Shown: positions 7,272-14,181 of the stretch, in pieces
Position numbering within the stretch: position 1 is the stretch's first letter
Layout: every line of letters begins with the position of its first letter
From: a virus
DNA length: 64,000 nt
Virus record (IMG/VR): IMGVR_UViG_3300023104_000005
Coordinates: 1-64,000 of that record
Strand: one strand, 5' to 3'
The notes under the pieces: model-generated
Database searches by the model: none
What the model was told of the DNA's origin: nothing
Seen by the model: the letters and a program-made list of their open reading frames with translations, nothing else
Program-made: the position numbers and the translations under genes

Positions 7272-7432
7272 GGCTTTTGTTTAAATGATGATCTAATAAG
7301 TTCTAATGCAAACCATAAGGTTACTACTGACAAAGGTATTAATACAACGTGGCTCTTAGCTTCTGCGTTGGGAGACCATTTCATGAAAATAACGGTTGCT
7401 ATGATAAACATTGATGCTAGCTGTAGTTTCAT
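7268..7432 (-). CDS. two-helix membrane protein, 54 aa
   Basis: Starts MKLQLASMFIIATVIFMKW (first helix), a short SPNAEAKS turn, a second helix (VVLIPLSVVTLWFALELI) and a basic tail. ATGA overlaps join it to the genes on both sides, including the XRE regulator directly upstream. Confidence 0.55.
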   Translation of the reverse strand: MKLQLASMFIIATVIFMKWSPNAEAKSHVVLIPLSVVTLWFALELIRSSFKQKP

Positions 7433-7785
7433 GGTCTGTAGTTTTTACCTTGTTCCATTTTAAGGAATTGGTTTTGAATATTGTAGATAAATTCTTTAAG
7501 TTCTTTTACTTCGTCCTGTAGCTCAATCACAGCCTCTGTAGGGCTAAGAAAAGCAGGATGGTCAATAAGATCGGTCAACGGCACCTCAAGTACGTCAGCG
7601 ATCAGTAAAACCATCGCCAGATCAAGCTTTCTATTTCCTAATTCTATAGCGCTCATTGTCCGGTAATCAATGTGTAATACCTCAGCAAGTTGCATCTGTG
7701 TGATTTTACCTTCTTTGCGTATGTTCTTGATCTTCTCACCAATAGTCTCTCTGATCTGTTGGTCTGTTTTTATGGGTTGTCTCAT
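7429..7785 (-). CDS. XRE/Cro-CI-type helix-turn-helix regulator, 118 aa
   Basis: A full HTH_3 domain spans residues about 15-72: IGEKIKNIRKEGKITQMQLAEVLHIDYRTMSAIELGNRKL, with the recognition helix at YRTMSAIELG. The domain ends DVLEVPLTDLI. The last 35 residues (ELQDEVKELKEFIYNIQNQFLK) form a likely dimerising coiled coil. It has no peptidase or multimerisation domain like that of lambda CI. It is a plausible regulator of the operator-like repeats at 13-14 kb, but no direct link is visible. Confidence 0.88.
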   Translation of the reverse strand: MRQPIKTDQQIRETIGEKIKNIRKEGKITQMQLAEVLHIDYRTMSAIELGNRKLDLAMVLLIADVLEVPLTDLIDHPAFLSPTEAVIELQDEVKELKEFIYNIQNQFLKMEQGKNYRP

Positions 7786-7796
7786 TTGTTTTGTGT

Positions 7797-8141
7797 TTAT
7801 ATGTGCTTAATGCAAAATGGTTTAGGGTCAACATCTAAATCGGTATTGAGCCACTGTTCTGTTTTTGAATGGCATTTCTGAATCATGCCGTTTCTGAATC
7901 TGTAGATTTCGTGCTTTGCGCTGTCTTTCATTTTCATGCTGTATCCCGCAAGCATTTCTCTTTCTGTGGCATCTTTGTATCCGGGTCTTTCTCCGTATGG
8001 TGTTGACTTCTCCACGCTACGCTTGTAATGTTGATAGCATAGCCCTGCTTTGTATTCTTGTTTCTGGCATTGAACTTTGTTTCTTCTACCTAAGGGGCTA
8101 TAACCTCCGTGATGCGACTGTAATATCATTTTGGTACACAT
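7797..8141 (-). CDS. putative zinc-binding protein, 114 aa
   Basis: Several Cys and His residues are spaced like metal ligands: CQKQEYKAGLCYQHYKR (residues about 25-41), and the C-terminal FCIKH. The C-x8-C-x2-H spacing resembles small zinc-finger modules attached to phage HNH or DNA-binding proteins. No catalytic motif is seen. Confidence 0.6.
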   Translation of the reverse strand: MCTKMILQSHHGGYSPLGRRNKVQCQKQEYKAGLCYQHYKRSVEKSTPYGERPGYKDATEREMLAGYSMKMKDSAKHEIYRFRNGMIQKCHSKTEQWLNTDLDVDPKPFCIKHI

Positions 8142-8152
8142 GGTCGGTTAGA

Positions 8153-8341
8153 TTAAGATATGCTCCACAACAGGCGTTGCAGTTCGTCAGAATGAATACC
8201 TAAGAAGTTAACAGAGATACCAGAGAGAGAAGCAAGTTCTTCAATGGCTTTAGAGTCTTTAACATTGGTAAATAGTATTGCCTGTAGGTCAGGTCTTTTC
8301 TCGAACGCTCTGGTAAGAGATAGTTTTGTGTTTAGTTCCAT
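8153..8341 (-). CDS. hypothetical protein, 62 aa (or 74 aa)
   Basis: The start MELNTKLSLTRAFEKRPDLQ at 8341 is chosen because it lies 19 bases beyond the previous stop and follows an ACAAAT stretch like its neighbours. A Met at 8377 would add 12 residues and overlap the upstream gene. No motif is recognised. Confidence 0.58.
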   Translation of the reverse strand: MELNTKLSLTRAFEKRPDLQAILFTNVKDSKAIEELASLSGISVNFLGIHSDELQRLLWSIS

Positions 8342-8360
8342 TATTTGTGTTTTAGTTTTG

Positions 8361-8603
8361 TTAATCAATGTCTGCATAGGACATCCAAAAATTGTCTTGA
8401 TTTAAATTGCCATTATTGAATATGTTTATAAAATCATATAATCTAATAATGGTTATGTCGTCTGGATGATAATCATCTGGATCAACAAAGGCACACTTGA
8501 CAGTATCTCTGAGTTCGGCTATGCTCTCATAAGTCCCAATAGTTTCCACTAATTGTAGCGGATCAATTTTTCTTAAGTCCACCAATACGATGTAAGTTTC
8601 CAT
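8361..8603 (-). CDS. hypothetical protein, 80 aa
   Basis: An acidic protein (METYIVLVDLRKIDPLQLVETI) with a DPDDYHPDDITIIRLYDF centre. No family is recognised. A 29-codon gene follows its start closely upstream at 8609. Confidence 0.6.
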   Translation of the reverse strand: METYIVLVDLRKIDPLQLVETIGTYESIAELRDTVKCAFVDPDDYHPDDITIIRLYDFINIFNNGNLNQDNFWMSYADID

Positions 8604-8608
8604 TTGTT

Positions 8609-8698
8609 TTAAAAATTAGGGTCGTTAGGATCAATTATCTGGTAATCGCACAGCACGTCTATTAAGACGATATAAGCGCATATAAGGCATATCCACAT
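8609..8698 (-). CDS. membrane microprotein, 29 aa
   Basis: On the minus strand an ATG at 8698 opens 29 codons: a Cys-rich hydrophobic helix (MWICLICAYIVLIDVLC) followed by DYQIIDPNDPNF. It sits three bases downstream of a 37-codon membrane gene and five bases before the next ATG. A short unverified ORF, supported by packing and hydrophobicity. Confidence 0.42.
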   Translation of the reverse strand: MWICLICAYIVLIDVLCDYQIIDPNDPNF

Positions 8699-8700
8699 AG

Positions 8701-8814
8701 TTAGTTAGGTTTAAAGTGATAATAGCTATAAAAGACTAAAACGCAGGTTAAAACGGTAATCAGCCATATGACCCATACCATTGATTTGTCTTCGTCAGGT
8801 TGTTTAAGTTCCAT
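8701..8814 (-). CDS. membrane microprotein, 37 aa
   Basis: ATG at 8814: an acidic start (MELKQPDEDK), one hydrophobic helix (MVWVIWLITVLTCVLVFY) and YYHFKPN. Three bases separate it from the upstream 54-codon gene's stop. Confidence 0.5.
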   Translation of the reverse strand: MELKQPDEDKSMVWVIWLITVLTCVLVFYSYYHFKPN

Positions 8815-8816
8815 AT

Positions 8817-8981
8817 CTATGATTTAAGTGATTCAAGTGTGTAAATAAACCGTTGGTATAATTCCAACTTTGTTGTTTGCCGTTCTAGCATTATCGGATC
8901 ATTATACATGTGTAGATAGTTTTTCATACTGGCAATGTATCTCTGATACTCTTTAATGATTTCGTCTATTTTATCATTCAT
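8817..8981 (-). CDS. small helical protein, 54 aa
   Basis: ATG at 8981: MNDKIDEIIKEYQRYIASMK and a second helix (MLERQTTKLELYQRFIYTLE). The pattern suggests a helical hairpin or coiled coil. It overlaps the upstream gene by eight bases. Confidence 0.5.
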   Translation of the reverse strand: MNDKIDEIIKEYQRYIASMKNYLHMYNDPIMLERQTTKLELYQRFIYTLESLKS

Positions 8982-9144
8982 GATGTTTAGGTTTAGCAGG
9001 GTGTAACAATACCTCCATAGAGTTTCTAAGGGCTAAAGAGCCGGATAATATTTTAAGTTGAGGTGGTTTAGGTTGAGATAGGTAAATAGCATTCCATTTG
9101 TCCGCTATCTCTTTGAATGTTGGTTTCTTTCTTAATGCTGTCAT
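8974..9144 (-). CDS. small basic protein, 56 aa
   Basis: ATG at 9144: MTALRKKPTFKEIADKWNAI, then a Pro-rich linker and a second helix ending in HPAKPKHHE. ATGA overlap with the upstream gene. No family is recognised. Confidence 0.5.
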   Translation of the reverse strand: MTALRKKPTFKEIADKWNAIYLSQPKPPQLKILSGSLALRNSMEVLLHPAKPKHHE

Positions 9145-9455
9145 GATTGAATTTCTAAAAGTCCCTTTTCATGGAACATGGTTACAAATGTTTGATTATC
9201 ATATATACATGCAATGAACTTAAATACTTTCTCTTTCCCGCTTATAGGGCTGATTATTGGTAATTCAAAAGGTTCAGATGTTATAGTTGAAATTACGCCC
9301 TTTGTATTCCATGTTCCTGCTAACATAAGTTTAGGCCGTTCAGGATGTGTAAAATTTACTTCGTAGCTGTTGTCTATTGGAGTGTATAGTCTGCCTATTA
9401 ATGATTCTTCCATAATGGTCACTATCGGCAGTGCGATGTCTATTACTGTGTTCAT
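9141..9455 (-). CDS. hypothetical protein, 104 aa
   Basis: A beta-rich soluble protein without cysteine motifs (MNTVIDIALPIVTIMEESLI). Flanked on both sides by ATGA overlaps. Function unknown. Confidence 0.6.
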   Translation of the reverse strand: MNTVIDIALPIVTIMEESLIGRLYTPIDNSYEVNFTHPERPKLMLAGTWNTKGVISTITSEPFELPIISPISGKEKVFKFIACIYDNQTFVTMFHEKGLLEIQS

Positions 9456-9598
9456 GATCTTGCATTTAATTTATCACTTATCCATTTTGCGAATAAGGCA
9501 AAAAGAAATATAAATACTATAGGAGCAAAGAGCCATATAAATGTCTCTGTATAGTCCTGCTTTAGCTTAATGCGCTCTATTGTTTCTGTGAGTTTCAT
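9452..9598 (-). CDS. membrane microprotein, 48 aa
   Basis: ATG at 9598: a charged helix (MKLTETIERIKLKQDYTETF), a hydrophobic segment (IWLFAPIVFIFLFALFAKW) and a basic end. It overlaps the downstream gene by four bases. Confidence 0.52.
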   Translation of the reverse strand: MKLTETIERIKLKQDYTETFIWLFAPIVFIFLFALFAKWISDKLNARS

Positions 9599-9602
9599 TT
9601 GT

Positions 9603-9893
9603 TTAGGGTTTAAGTGATCTTACTATATCGCTTACTCTTTTGTTAGATATTTCAGGCATCACACATGCTAAAAAACCTCTTAGCTTTAATTCTTTGTGAT
9701 TATTGGAATTTGATGTGCCATTTATGAACCCAACAGTTTGACGAGTTAATGCCATTCTGTATTCAGGATCGTTCAATAGTCTTACTCTATCTTTCAGTTC
9801 CTTGTGACAATGATCACATAAATCAAAGCATTCATTTCTTTGTGTTTGTCCTTTTGCCCCACATTCGTTGCAATTAAAATCATATGTTTCCAT
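9603..9893 (-). CDS. zinc-ribbon protein, 96 aa
   Basis: The N-terminal third holds CNECG (residues 8-12) and CDHCH (26-30), a zinc-ribbon pair. The rest is helical and ends in a basic stretch (NKRVSDIVRSLKP). Possibly nucleic-acid binding; no family is recognised. Confidence 0.68.
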   Translation of the reverse strand: METYDFNCNECGAKGQTQRNECFDLCDHCHKELKDRVRLLNDPEYRMALTRQTVGFINGTSNSNNHKELKLRGFLACVMPEISNKRVSDIVRSLKP

Positions 9894-9906
9894 TTTTATT
9901 TGTTAT

Positions 9907-10140
9907 TTATTTAAATTGACTACTACTGTAAATACCTTCCATTGATCGCACATCACCTTTAGATGAAATGTATCCGCTGAACTCTTTACCTGTTTTGATT
10001 TTAAACCCAAAGATGTTTTTCTTTGTCATTTTGAAAAAACCAGTCATTGCTCCTGTCATTCTAGCACCTGTTGGAGAGTCTAACCATGTTGGAGCGCATT
10101 CACCTAAGAAGCCCGGAACCGTTGATAAATATGTTTTCAT
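9907..10140 (-). CDS. hypothetical protein, 77 aa
   Basis: A small Gly- and Thr-rich protein (MKTYLSTVPGFLGECAPTWL) with a basic beta-rich C-terminal half. No motif is recognised. Confidence 0.58.
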   Translation of the reverse strand: MKTYLSTVPGFLGECAPTWLDSPTGARMTGAMTGFFKMTKKNIFGFKIKTGKEFSGYISSKGDVRSMEGIYSSSQFK

Positions 10141-10350
10141 TTATTTTTCCTCCTCAAAGTATTCTAATTTACCAGTGGACATTTTTAGCTTCACATTAAA
10201 ACTACGTGTTTCGGTCTGTATATAGTCCCAACACGATAAAGGCCATATAGTCTCAAACTCTCCAGGTTCTTCGTTGTATCGTTCTTTAAATGCCTTGATT
10301 ATGGCACTTGTTACTTTATCTTTTTGCTTGGTTAAACGTTCTGTTGTCAT
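10141..10350 (-). CDS. hypothetical protein, 69 aa
   Basis: A basic N-terminal helix (LTKQKDKVTSAIIKAFKERY) and a beta-rich end closing in EEEK. Directly abuts the next gene's start. No family is recognised. Confidence 0.58.
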   Translation of the reverse strand: MTTERLTKQKDKVTSAIIKAFKERYNEEPGEFETIWPLSCWDYIQTETRSFNVKLKMSTGKLEYFEEEK

Positions 10351-10715
10351 TTGTTTTATGATTTAGTGAATGTTCTATTTAAATGTCCTCATACTTTCTA
10401 ATCCCGGCTTGGAACGGGCAACGGCGTATTTACATTTATTTTTACTGTTTCATTATTTCAGGCATGACAGATTGTTTCGCGTTCTCTCCATTTCTCTTAG
10501 AGATACTGTCCATTACAGACGTTTTAACGGCAAACATTTTGATTCGGCTATGTTAATGCATACTTTATGCCTACACAGGAGTTTATAGCCCTCTGTAAGG
10601 CTTTATTATATTGAATTGGTAGTCTACATCAGATTAAGGTTAAAGTCTCTTAAATCGTCTGTATTGATCCCTGAACAGTTGCAAGCTGTTTCTCCTATGC
10701 TAGCAGGGATTAGTA
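10351..10715. other. 365-base gap in the minus-strand arm
   Basis: No convincing gene fills this stretch on either strand. The plus-strand frames here have no start context and oppose the operon. A 31-codon minus-strand frame (10442-10537) is possible. Near 10568-10600 an imperfect hairpin forms between GCCTACA and TGTAAGGC. The gap could hold a leader, small RNA or decayed gene. Confidence 0.4.
10442..10537 (-). CDS. possible microprotein, 31 aa
   Basis: ATG at 10537 opens MFAVKTSVMDSISKRNGENA and ends MPEIMKQ. Support is only the open frame and its strand; it is the sole candidate in an otherwise empty 365 bases. Confidence 0.25.
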   Translation of the reverse strand: MFAVKTSVMDSISKRNGENAKQSVMPEIMKQ

Positions 10716-10982
10716 TTAAAGGCTCTCAATTATTCTTTCTGCTGAACCTTGTCCGTTATCACGATTGTATAACCATGTTTCCAGTTCATCGCCTGATAGA
10801 TCAATTTTCATAACCTTGCCATGTAGATAGTCAAAGTAAGTCTGACCGCTATCTAATAATTTTTGCGCCTCTGCTTCGCTCATTGCTCCCGGCTTTGCTT
10901 GAAAAATACCCATGCCTTGAACTTTTGATCCGTTGTAAAGAGCGGCTAATACTTTTGCTTTTGATAATTTAGAAATGTTCAT
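10716..10982 (-). CDS. conserved phage/plasmid-type protein, 88 aa
   Basis: Opens with KAKVLAALYNGSKVQGMG (residues 8-25) and continues YFDYLHGKVMKIDLSGDELE and YNRDNGQGSAERIIESL. The LYN-x-S-x-x-QGMG ... YFDYL-x-G-x-VMK-x-D ... DNGQG-x-A order is a recurrent phage and plasmid protein pattern. I know no function for it. Length is typical. Confidence 0.68.
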   Translation of the reverse strand: MNISKLSKAKVLAALYNGSKVQGMGIFQAKPGAMSEAEAQKLLDSGQTYFDYLHGKVMKIDLSGDELETWLYNRDNGQGSAERIIESL

Positions 10983-11008
10983 TTGTTTTAATTTTAAAGG
11001 TTTGTTGT

Positions 11009-11188
11009 TTAAATTTTAGTTAGGTTAAAGGGTTGTGCATCTAGATACCAATCAAACGTATATCCTAAAGGCAATATTAGGCTGTGTAAACGTCTCAGTT
11101 CCTCGTATTGGCATCCACATTCATTTCTTGTATGGAGTATGCTTAGAACCTCTGAGGGTATTAGTTCGGGTTTATCAAACAAGTCCAT
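11009..11188 (-). CDS. conserved small phage protein, 59 aa
   Basis: On the minus strand an ATG at 11188 opens MDLFDKPELIPSEVLSILHT, then a Y-E-E-L-x-x-L helix, and closes LGYTFDWYLDAQPFNLTKI. The order IPxEVxxIL ... YEEL ... LGYTFDxxLDAxPxxL recurs in Bacteroidetes phages. The start overlaps the last base of the upstream gene. Confidence 0.65.
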   Translation of the reverse strand: MDLFDKPELIPSEVLSILHTRNECGCQYEELRRLHSLILPLGYTFDWYLDAQPFNLTKI

Positions 11189-11559
11189 TATTCAGCGTCC
11201 TCAGTTTCTTCAAAATCAAAGTCAAGCATATCAAAGTCGCTTTGATTCTCAATAGCATATTCTGCGATCACAGATACAAGTTCACAAATGTCACTACTGT
11301 CTAAACTCGAATAGCTGTCAAGGTTTCCGTAACCATTAAACTGTACGTACTCATGACTAAAATTATAGTCGCCGAAATGTGCTGCTTTTACTGCTTCTAT
11401 AGCCCTACCGTCAAAATAGGTTTCAAAGAACTCTTCATCATTCACATAGATTTCACTGTCTATGTTACAAGACTTGCAATAAGCATTGTTTAAGTCCATT
11501 AGTTCGTCACTTGACATATTTTCAATTTGTTCGATTACGTGTTGTGTTAAAGTTTCCAT
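11188..11559 (-). CDS. acidic conserved phage protein, 123 aa
   Basis: Very acidic, with YVNDEEFFETYFDGRAIEAV (residues 38-57) and HFGDYNFSHEYVQFNGYGNL (61-80). Proteins with this F-x-G-x-A-x-x-A ... DYN-x-x-x-x-Y-x-x-x-(N/D)GYGN pattern are common in Bacteroidetes mobile DNA and have no known function. The negative charge could indicate a DNA-mimic role, but that is speculative. Confidence 0.66.
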   Translation of the reverse strand: METLTQHVIEQIENMSSDELMDLNNAYCKSCNIDSEIYVNDEEFFETYFDGRAIEAVKAAHFGDYNFSHEYVQFNGYGNLDSYSSLDSSDICELVSVIAEYAIENQSDFDMLDFDFEETEDAE

Positions 11560-11616
11560 TTTAAAGGGGTTTTAAAGAGTTATAAGGGGTTATTGGTTAG
11601 TTGTTGATAGTTAGGG

Positions 11617-11925
11617 TTAGATTTCTTTTAATGCTCTCTTAACGGCTGTTTCAATATGTGTGTCGTTGCATCCATCAGGGTATAGTTCAAACGGTTCGTT
11701 TATGTCAACAAGTTTGCGCCAATCTGTAAAGTCTGTTATCTGATGACCACGTTTTAATATTCCGTTAGAGTTAACGTAAAACCAATTATGTGTTTGACCT
11801 TCGCTGAATTGTTGAAAAGCCATATAGTGTAAAGAACTTTCATCTATTAATTTTACTTCAAAATCCTCAGCGAAAATGTTTAATACACGTTTTAAAAGAT
11901 CGAATTGTTTAGCAGGATATTTCAT
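11617..11925 (-). CDS. hypothetical protein, 102 aa
   Basis: A soluble aromatic-rich protein (MKYPAKQFDLLKRVLNIFAE) ending in a helix (THIETAVKRALKEI). No family is recognised. Confidence 0.6.
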   Translation of the reverse strand: MKYPAKQFDLLKRVLNIFAEDFEVKLIDESSLHYMAFQQFSEGQTHNWFYVNSNGILKRGHQITDFTDWRKLVDINEPFELYPDGCNDTHIETAVKRALKEI

Positions 11926-11936
11926 AATATGTTAGT

Positions 11937-12416
11937 TTAAGATTTGAATAAATTACCGTCTGCTGTGAACTCATATTCATTAGCATTGATTGTTTCAATT
12001 ATTGCTTCATCAGTCTGTAGGTAGTCCAACTCACTAAGAAGCATGTTAAGGTATTCAGCTAGGATAGCATCTTTGAATTGTTCCTCAACTTCCCAAAGGT
12101 CTTGATCCTCTAATCCGGCTAGCATCTTACTGTACTTAGTTGCTATTTTAAAGCTATTACAGCCCTCACCATGACTTAACAGGATAGCACCTATACAATC
12201 ATCCACATTGGCAATATTTGCCCTTATATCCCTTGTATCGGTATCAAAAGATAATATCTCTATTCCTGACACCTTAGCGTGTTCGTCGATATGTTGCCAC
12301 CAATCCCAATGATCAACGTTAATACCTGCTAGACTTGCAATAGCATTGTCTTTAGCCTCTTTGCTTAGTTCTTCAAACTTGAATACTTTAGTTCTTACTG
12401 TTCTCATGATATACAC
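11937..12416 (-). CDS. acidic conserved protein, 159 aa
   Basis: Opens VFKFEELSKEAKDNAIASLA (about residues 12-31) after a short lead; Met4 at 12407 is an alternative start. It ends with YEFTADGNLF. The VFKFEELS-x-x-AK-x-x-A ... EYEFTxDGxLF layout is widespread among phages, plasmids and prophages. No function is known. Confidence 0.68.
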   Translation of the reverse strand: MYIMRTVRTKVFKFEELSKEAKDNAIASLAGINVDHWDWWQHIDEHAKVSGIEILSFDTDTRDIRANIANVDDCIGAILLSHGEGCNSFKIATKYSKMLAGLEDQDLWEVEEQFKDAILAEYLNMLLSELDYLQTDEAIIETINANEYEFTADGNLFKS

Positions 12417-12468
12417 GCCTGTTTAAGTCTGCGTCTGACTGTTTTAAGTGAATTGTTTAGTTTAACTC

Positions 12469-12678
12469 TTATCTGTGTGCTATTGCCGTACAGTACACTT
12501 CCTCGTTAGGGTCGTTAACCTTATAAGCCATAACCTTGACTATCTTTCCCGGCAAGTATTGAGTCATGAACCGTAGTTCAGTCTCTTTACATCCAAAGAA
12601 TGTCATTAACTCTTTTTTCCCTGCCTCAATAGCATTTTCTTGTGTTTGTTCGAGTATTGATATTGCTGATACATTCAT
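12469..12678 (-). CDS. hypothetical protein, 69 aa
   Basis: A small mixed protein (MNVSAISILEQTQENAIEAG) closing in a beta stretch (EVYCTAIAHR). No motif is recognised. Confidence 0.58.
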   Translation of the reverse strand: MNVSAISILEQTQENAIEAGKKELMTFFGCKETELRFMTQYLPGKIVKVMAYKVNDPNEEVYCTAIAHR

Positions 12679-12689
12679 AGCTGTATGTT

Positions 12690-12896
12690 TTACTTGTTCG
12701 TGATGTGATTAGATAATTCTACTGTTAAGGTATCAATGCACTGTGTTAATCTCTCTTTAATCACTGTAGCACTTGTAGAGTAGTTTAATACCGGACTTGA
12801 TGCCGTAACCCTTTCCAATAACATTAAAGCTTTCTCCATTGACCTCAAAGCCAATCCTAGATTGTCATGGTCTTTCTTCTTAATTATAGTTGTCAT
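12690..12896 (-). CDS. small helical protein, 68 aa
   Basis: The Met at 12896 (MTTIIKKKDHDNLGLALRSM) is preferred over one 26 codons upstream. The upstream choice would overlap the membrane gene almost fully and begin with an odd hydrophobic stretch. The protein is mainly helical; no family is recognised. Confidence 0.6.
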   Translation of the reverse strand: MTTIIKKKDHDNLGLALRSMEKALMLLERVTASSPVLNYSTSATVIKERLTQCIDTLTVELSNHITNK

Positions 12897-13068
12897 CTGA
12901 TTTAGATTTAAAGATTGACTTACCAAATAAAACACATACAGCCGGAACAAAGAAGATAAACACAAACATTGCAAGCGACCAACTGATAATTAAGTAAATC
13001 ATTAGTCCTAACATCAATGCCAATACTACCAGTAGTACAACGTCCTCATTAATTTTAAATGCTTTCAT
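12880..13068 (-). CDS. two-helix membrane protein, 62 aa (first gene of the left arm)
   Basis: The Met at 13068 (MKAFKINED) is chosen over one at 13149, because the latter would lie before the predicted transcription start from the TATATTTG element at 13136-13143. Two hydrophobic helices follow (VVLLVVLALMLGLMIYLII and LAMFVFIFFVPAVCVLF), then a basic-acidic tail. It would be the first gene of the leftward unit. Confidence 0.6.
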   Translation of the reverse strand: MKAFKINEDVVLLVVLALMLGLMIYLIISWSLAMFVFIFFVPAVCVLFGKSIFKSKSDDNYN

Positions 13069-13135
13069 AACTTTAAGTTTAAAAACAAGTGCTTTAGATA
13101 ACACAAGGTCAAATGCTTCATTGCTTTCGACACCA

Positions 13136-13164
13136 CAAATATAGTACAATATTCATATAAACAA
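13136..13164 (-). promoter_or_regulatory. leftward promoter, Bacteroidetes type
   Basis: On the minus strand TATATTTG (13136-13143) matches the TAnnTTTG -7 element, with TTG (13162-13164) 18 bases upstream as the -33 element. An imperfect palindrome ACAAGAACTTTTGT (plus 13161-13174) overlaps the -33 element and could be an operator. It would drive the whole left arm. Confidence 0.68.
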
Positions 13165-14051
13165 GAACTTTTGTAAATAAATATTCATGTTTTAGAGAAT
13201 AACCCTTCTAATACCGTTTAAACAGTGATTCCATAAGCACATATTTATCACAAACACTAATATCAGACCTTTATAGACCTTAACTAGCCTTACCGATACT
13301 CTGACACCTACTAAGAATAATAACGTCTTATATCGTCTATAACAACTTATATACAGTCCTATCAATCAAATAATAACACTCGGTATTAAATACCAATAAG
13401 TATTTTTTATCTTAAACAACTATCCCTCAATCATATCAATCCGGCAAAAACAGGGATTTTAAGGATATTTTGGGTTTAAAGCGGAGGTATAATCCCTCTA
13501 ATCAATCCGTCTATAAACACCAAATAAGCACATTCGATTTAAGGCTATTTCAAGCCGTTCTAAGAGACTTTGACTATGATATGGCACTAGACCATTAATC
13601 AATAAGAGATCGTTGAAATCATACCTGACTATAGCTTAAACATGGTTTCTTATACAACATGAAAGAGAATCTATTTAGGAGACTAACCAATGTTATCTTA
13701 TGACGGCGATACATAAGGTATGAGAGATTATCAAGCCTGACCAATAGCTTAGCTTCACTTTAACGATACAAGGCAACACAGGGCGCTAACACAAACAGAG
13801 ATTGATTTGGTTAATTAAGCCACCCCGGTAAATAGGATCGGTTCTTCTTTCGGGTAGGTAGGGGCTGAAACATGGGGGATTATAGTGCTCTCGTGGATGC
13901 ACAGAAATTTTTTAGATTTTTTTTGATCCTGACTAACGGGTTGGTATTTATTATACGTCCTATATTATAGGTGAACTTTTAATTCGATAAAAAAGATGTG
14001 ATTTATTTGGTTTACGATATAAATGAGTGTGATTTAAAGCGAAATTGCCAA
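13144..14051. other. 900-base gene-free control region, candidate origin
   Basis: No frame of useful length occurs here. The stretch is AT-rich and lies between divergent promoters. An 8-base word occurs as TTATAGAC (13271-13278) and inverted as GTCTATAA (13335-13342 and 13509-13516). AGGGATT (13452-13458) and AATCCCT (13491-13497) form an inverted pair. A G-rich patch lies at 13831-13875 near CACCCCGG and GGGGGATT. Short repeats between divergent early units, next to a RepL-like gene, suggest a replication origin or switch. This is inference. Confidence 0.5.
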
Positions 14052-14152
14052 ATCAGTGTATTGACATTTTGGGTAGATAAAATAGCCGTTATTGTCAACT
14101 GATTGATTCAGGTAAAAAAGGGTATACAAATAAATAACGTCAATGTATTGAC
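14052..14152. promoter_or_regulatory. three operator-like sites (GTCAAT-N2-ATTGAC)
   Basis: A perfect palindrome GTCAATGTATTGAC lies at 14139-14152. Two diverged copies precede it: GTCAACTGATTGAT at 14094-14107, and ATCAGTGTATTGAC at 14052-14065. Start-to-start distances are 42 and 45 bases, about four helical turns, so proteins bound there would lie roughly on one face of DNA. The last site covers the -33 element of the rightward promoter. The XRE protein at 7429-7785 or the RepL-like protein at 14182 are possible ligands. Confidence 0.6.
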
Positions 14153-14177
14153 AATTTAATATTTATTGATATCTTTG
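14148..14177 (+). promoter_or_regulatory. rightward early promoter
   Basis: TTGACA (14148-14153) lies 16 bases before TATCTTTG (14170-14177), a good TTG/TAnnTTTG pair with 19 bases between TTG and TA. The ATG of the RepL-like gene starts only five bases after the -7 element, so the transcript should have little or no leader. The operator palindrome overlaps the -33 element. Confidence 0.72.
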
Positions 14178-14181
14178 ATGT

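Noticed and set aside
7245-11304. Plus-strand frames inside the leftward gene arm
   Set aside because: They are antisense to packed genes, lack promoters and have non-protein-like composition.
14058-14090. TTGACA at 14061 as a second rightward promoter
   Set aside because: No TAnnTTTG element lies at the right distance; it fits better as an operator half-site.
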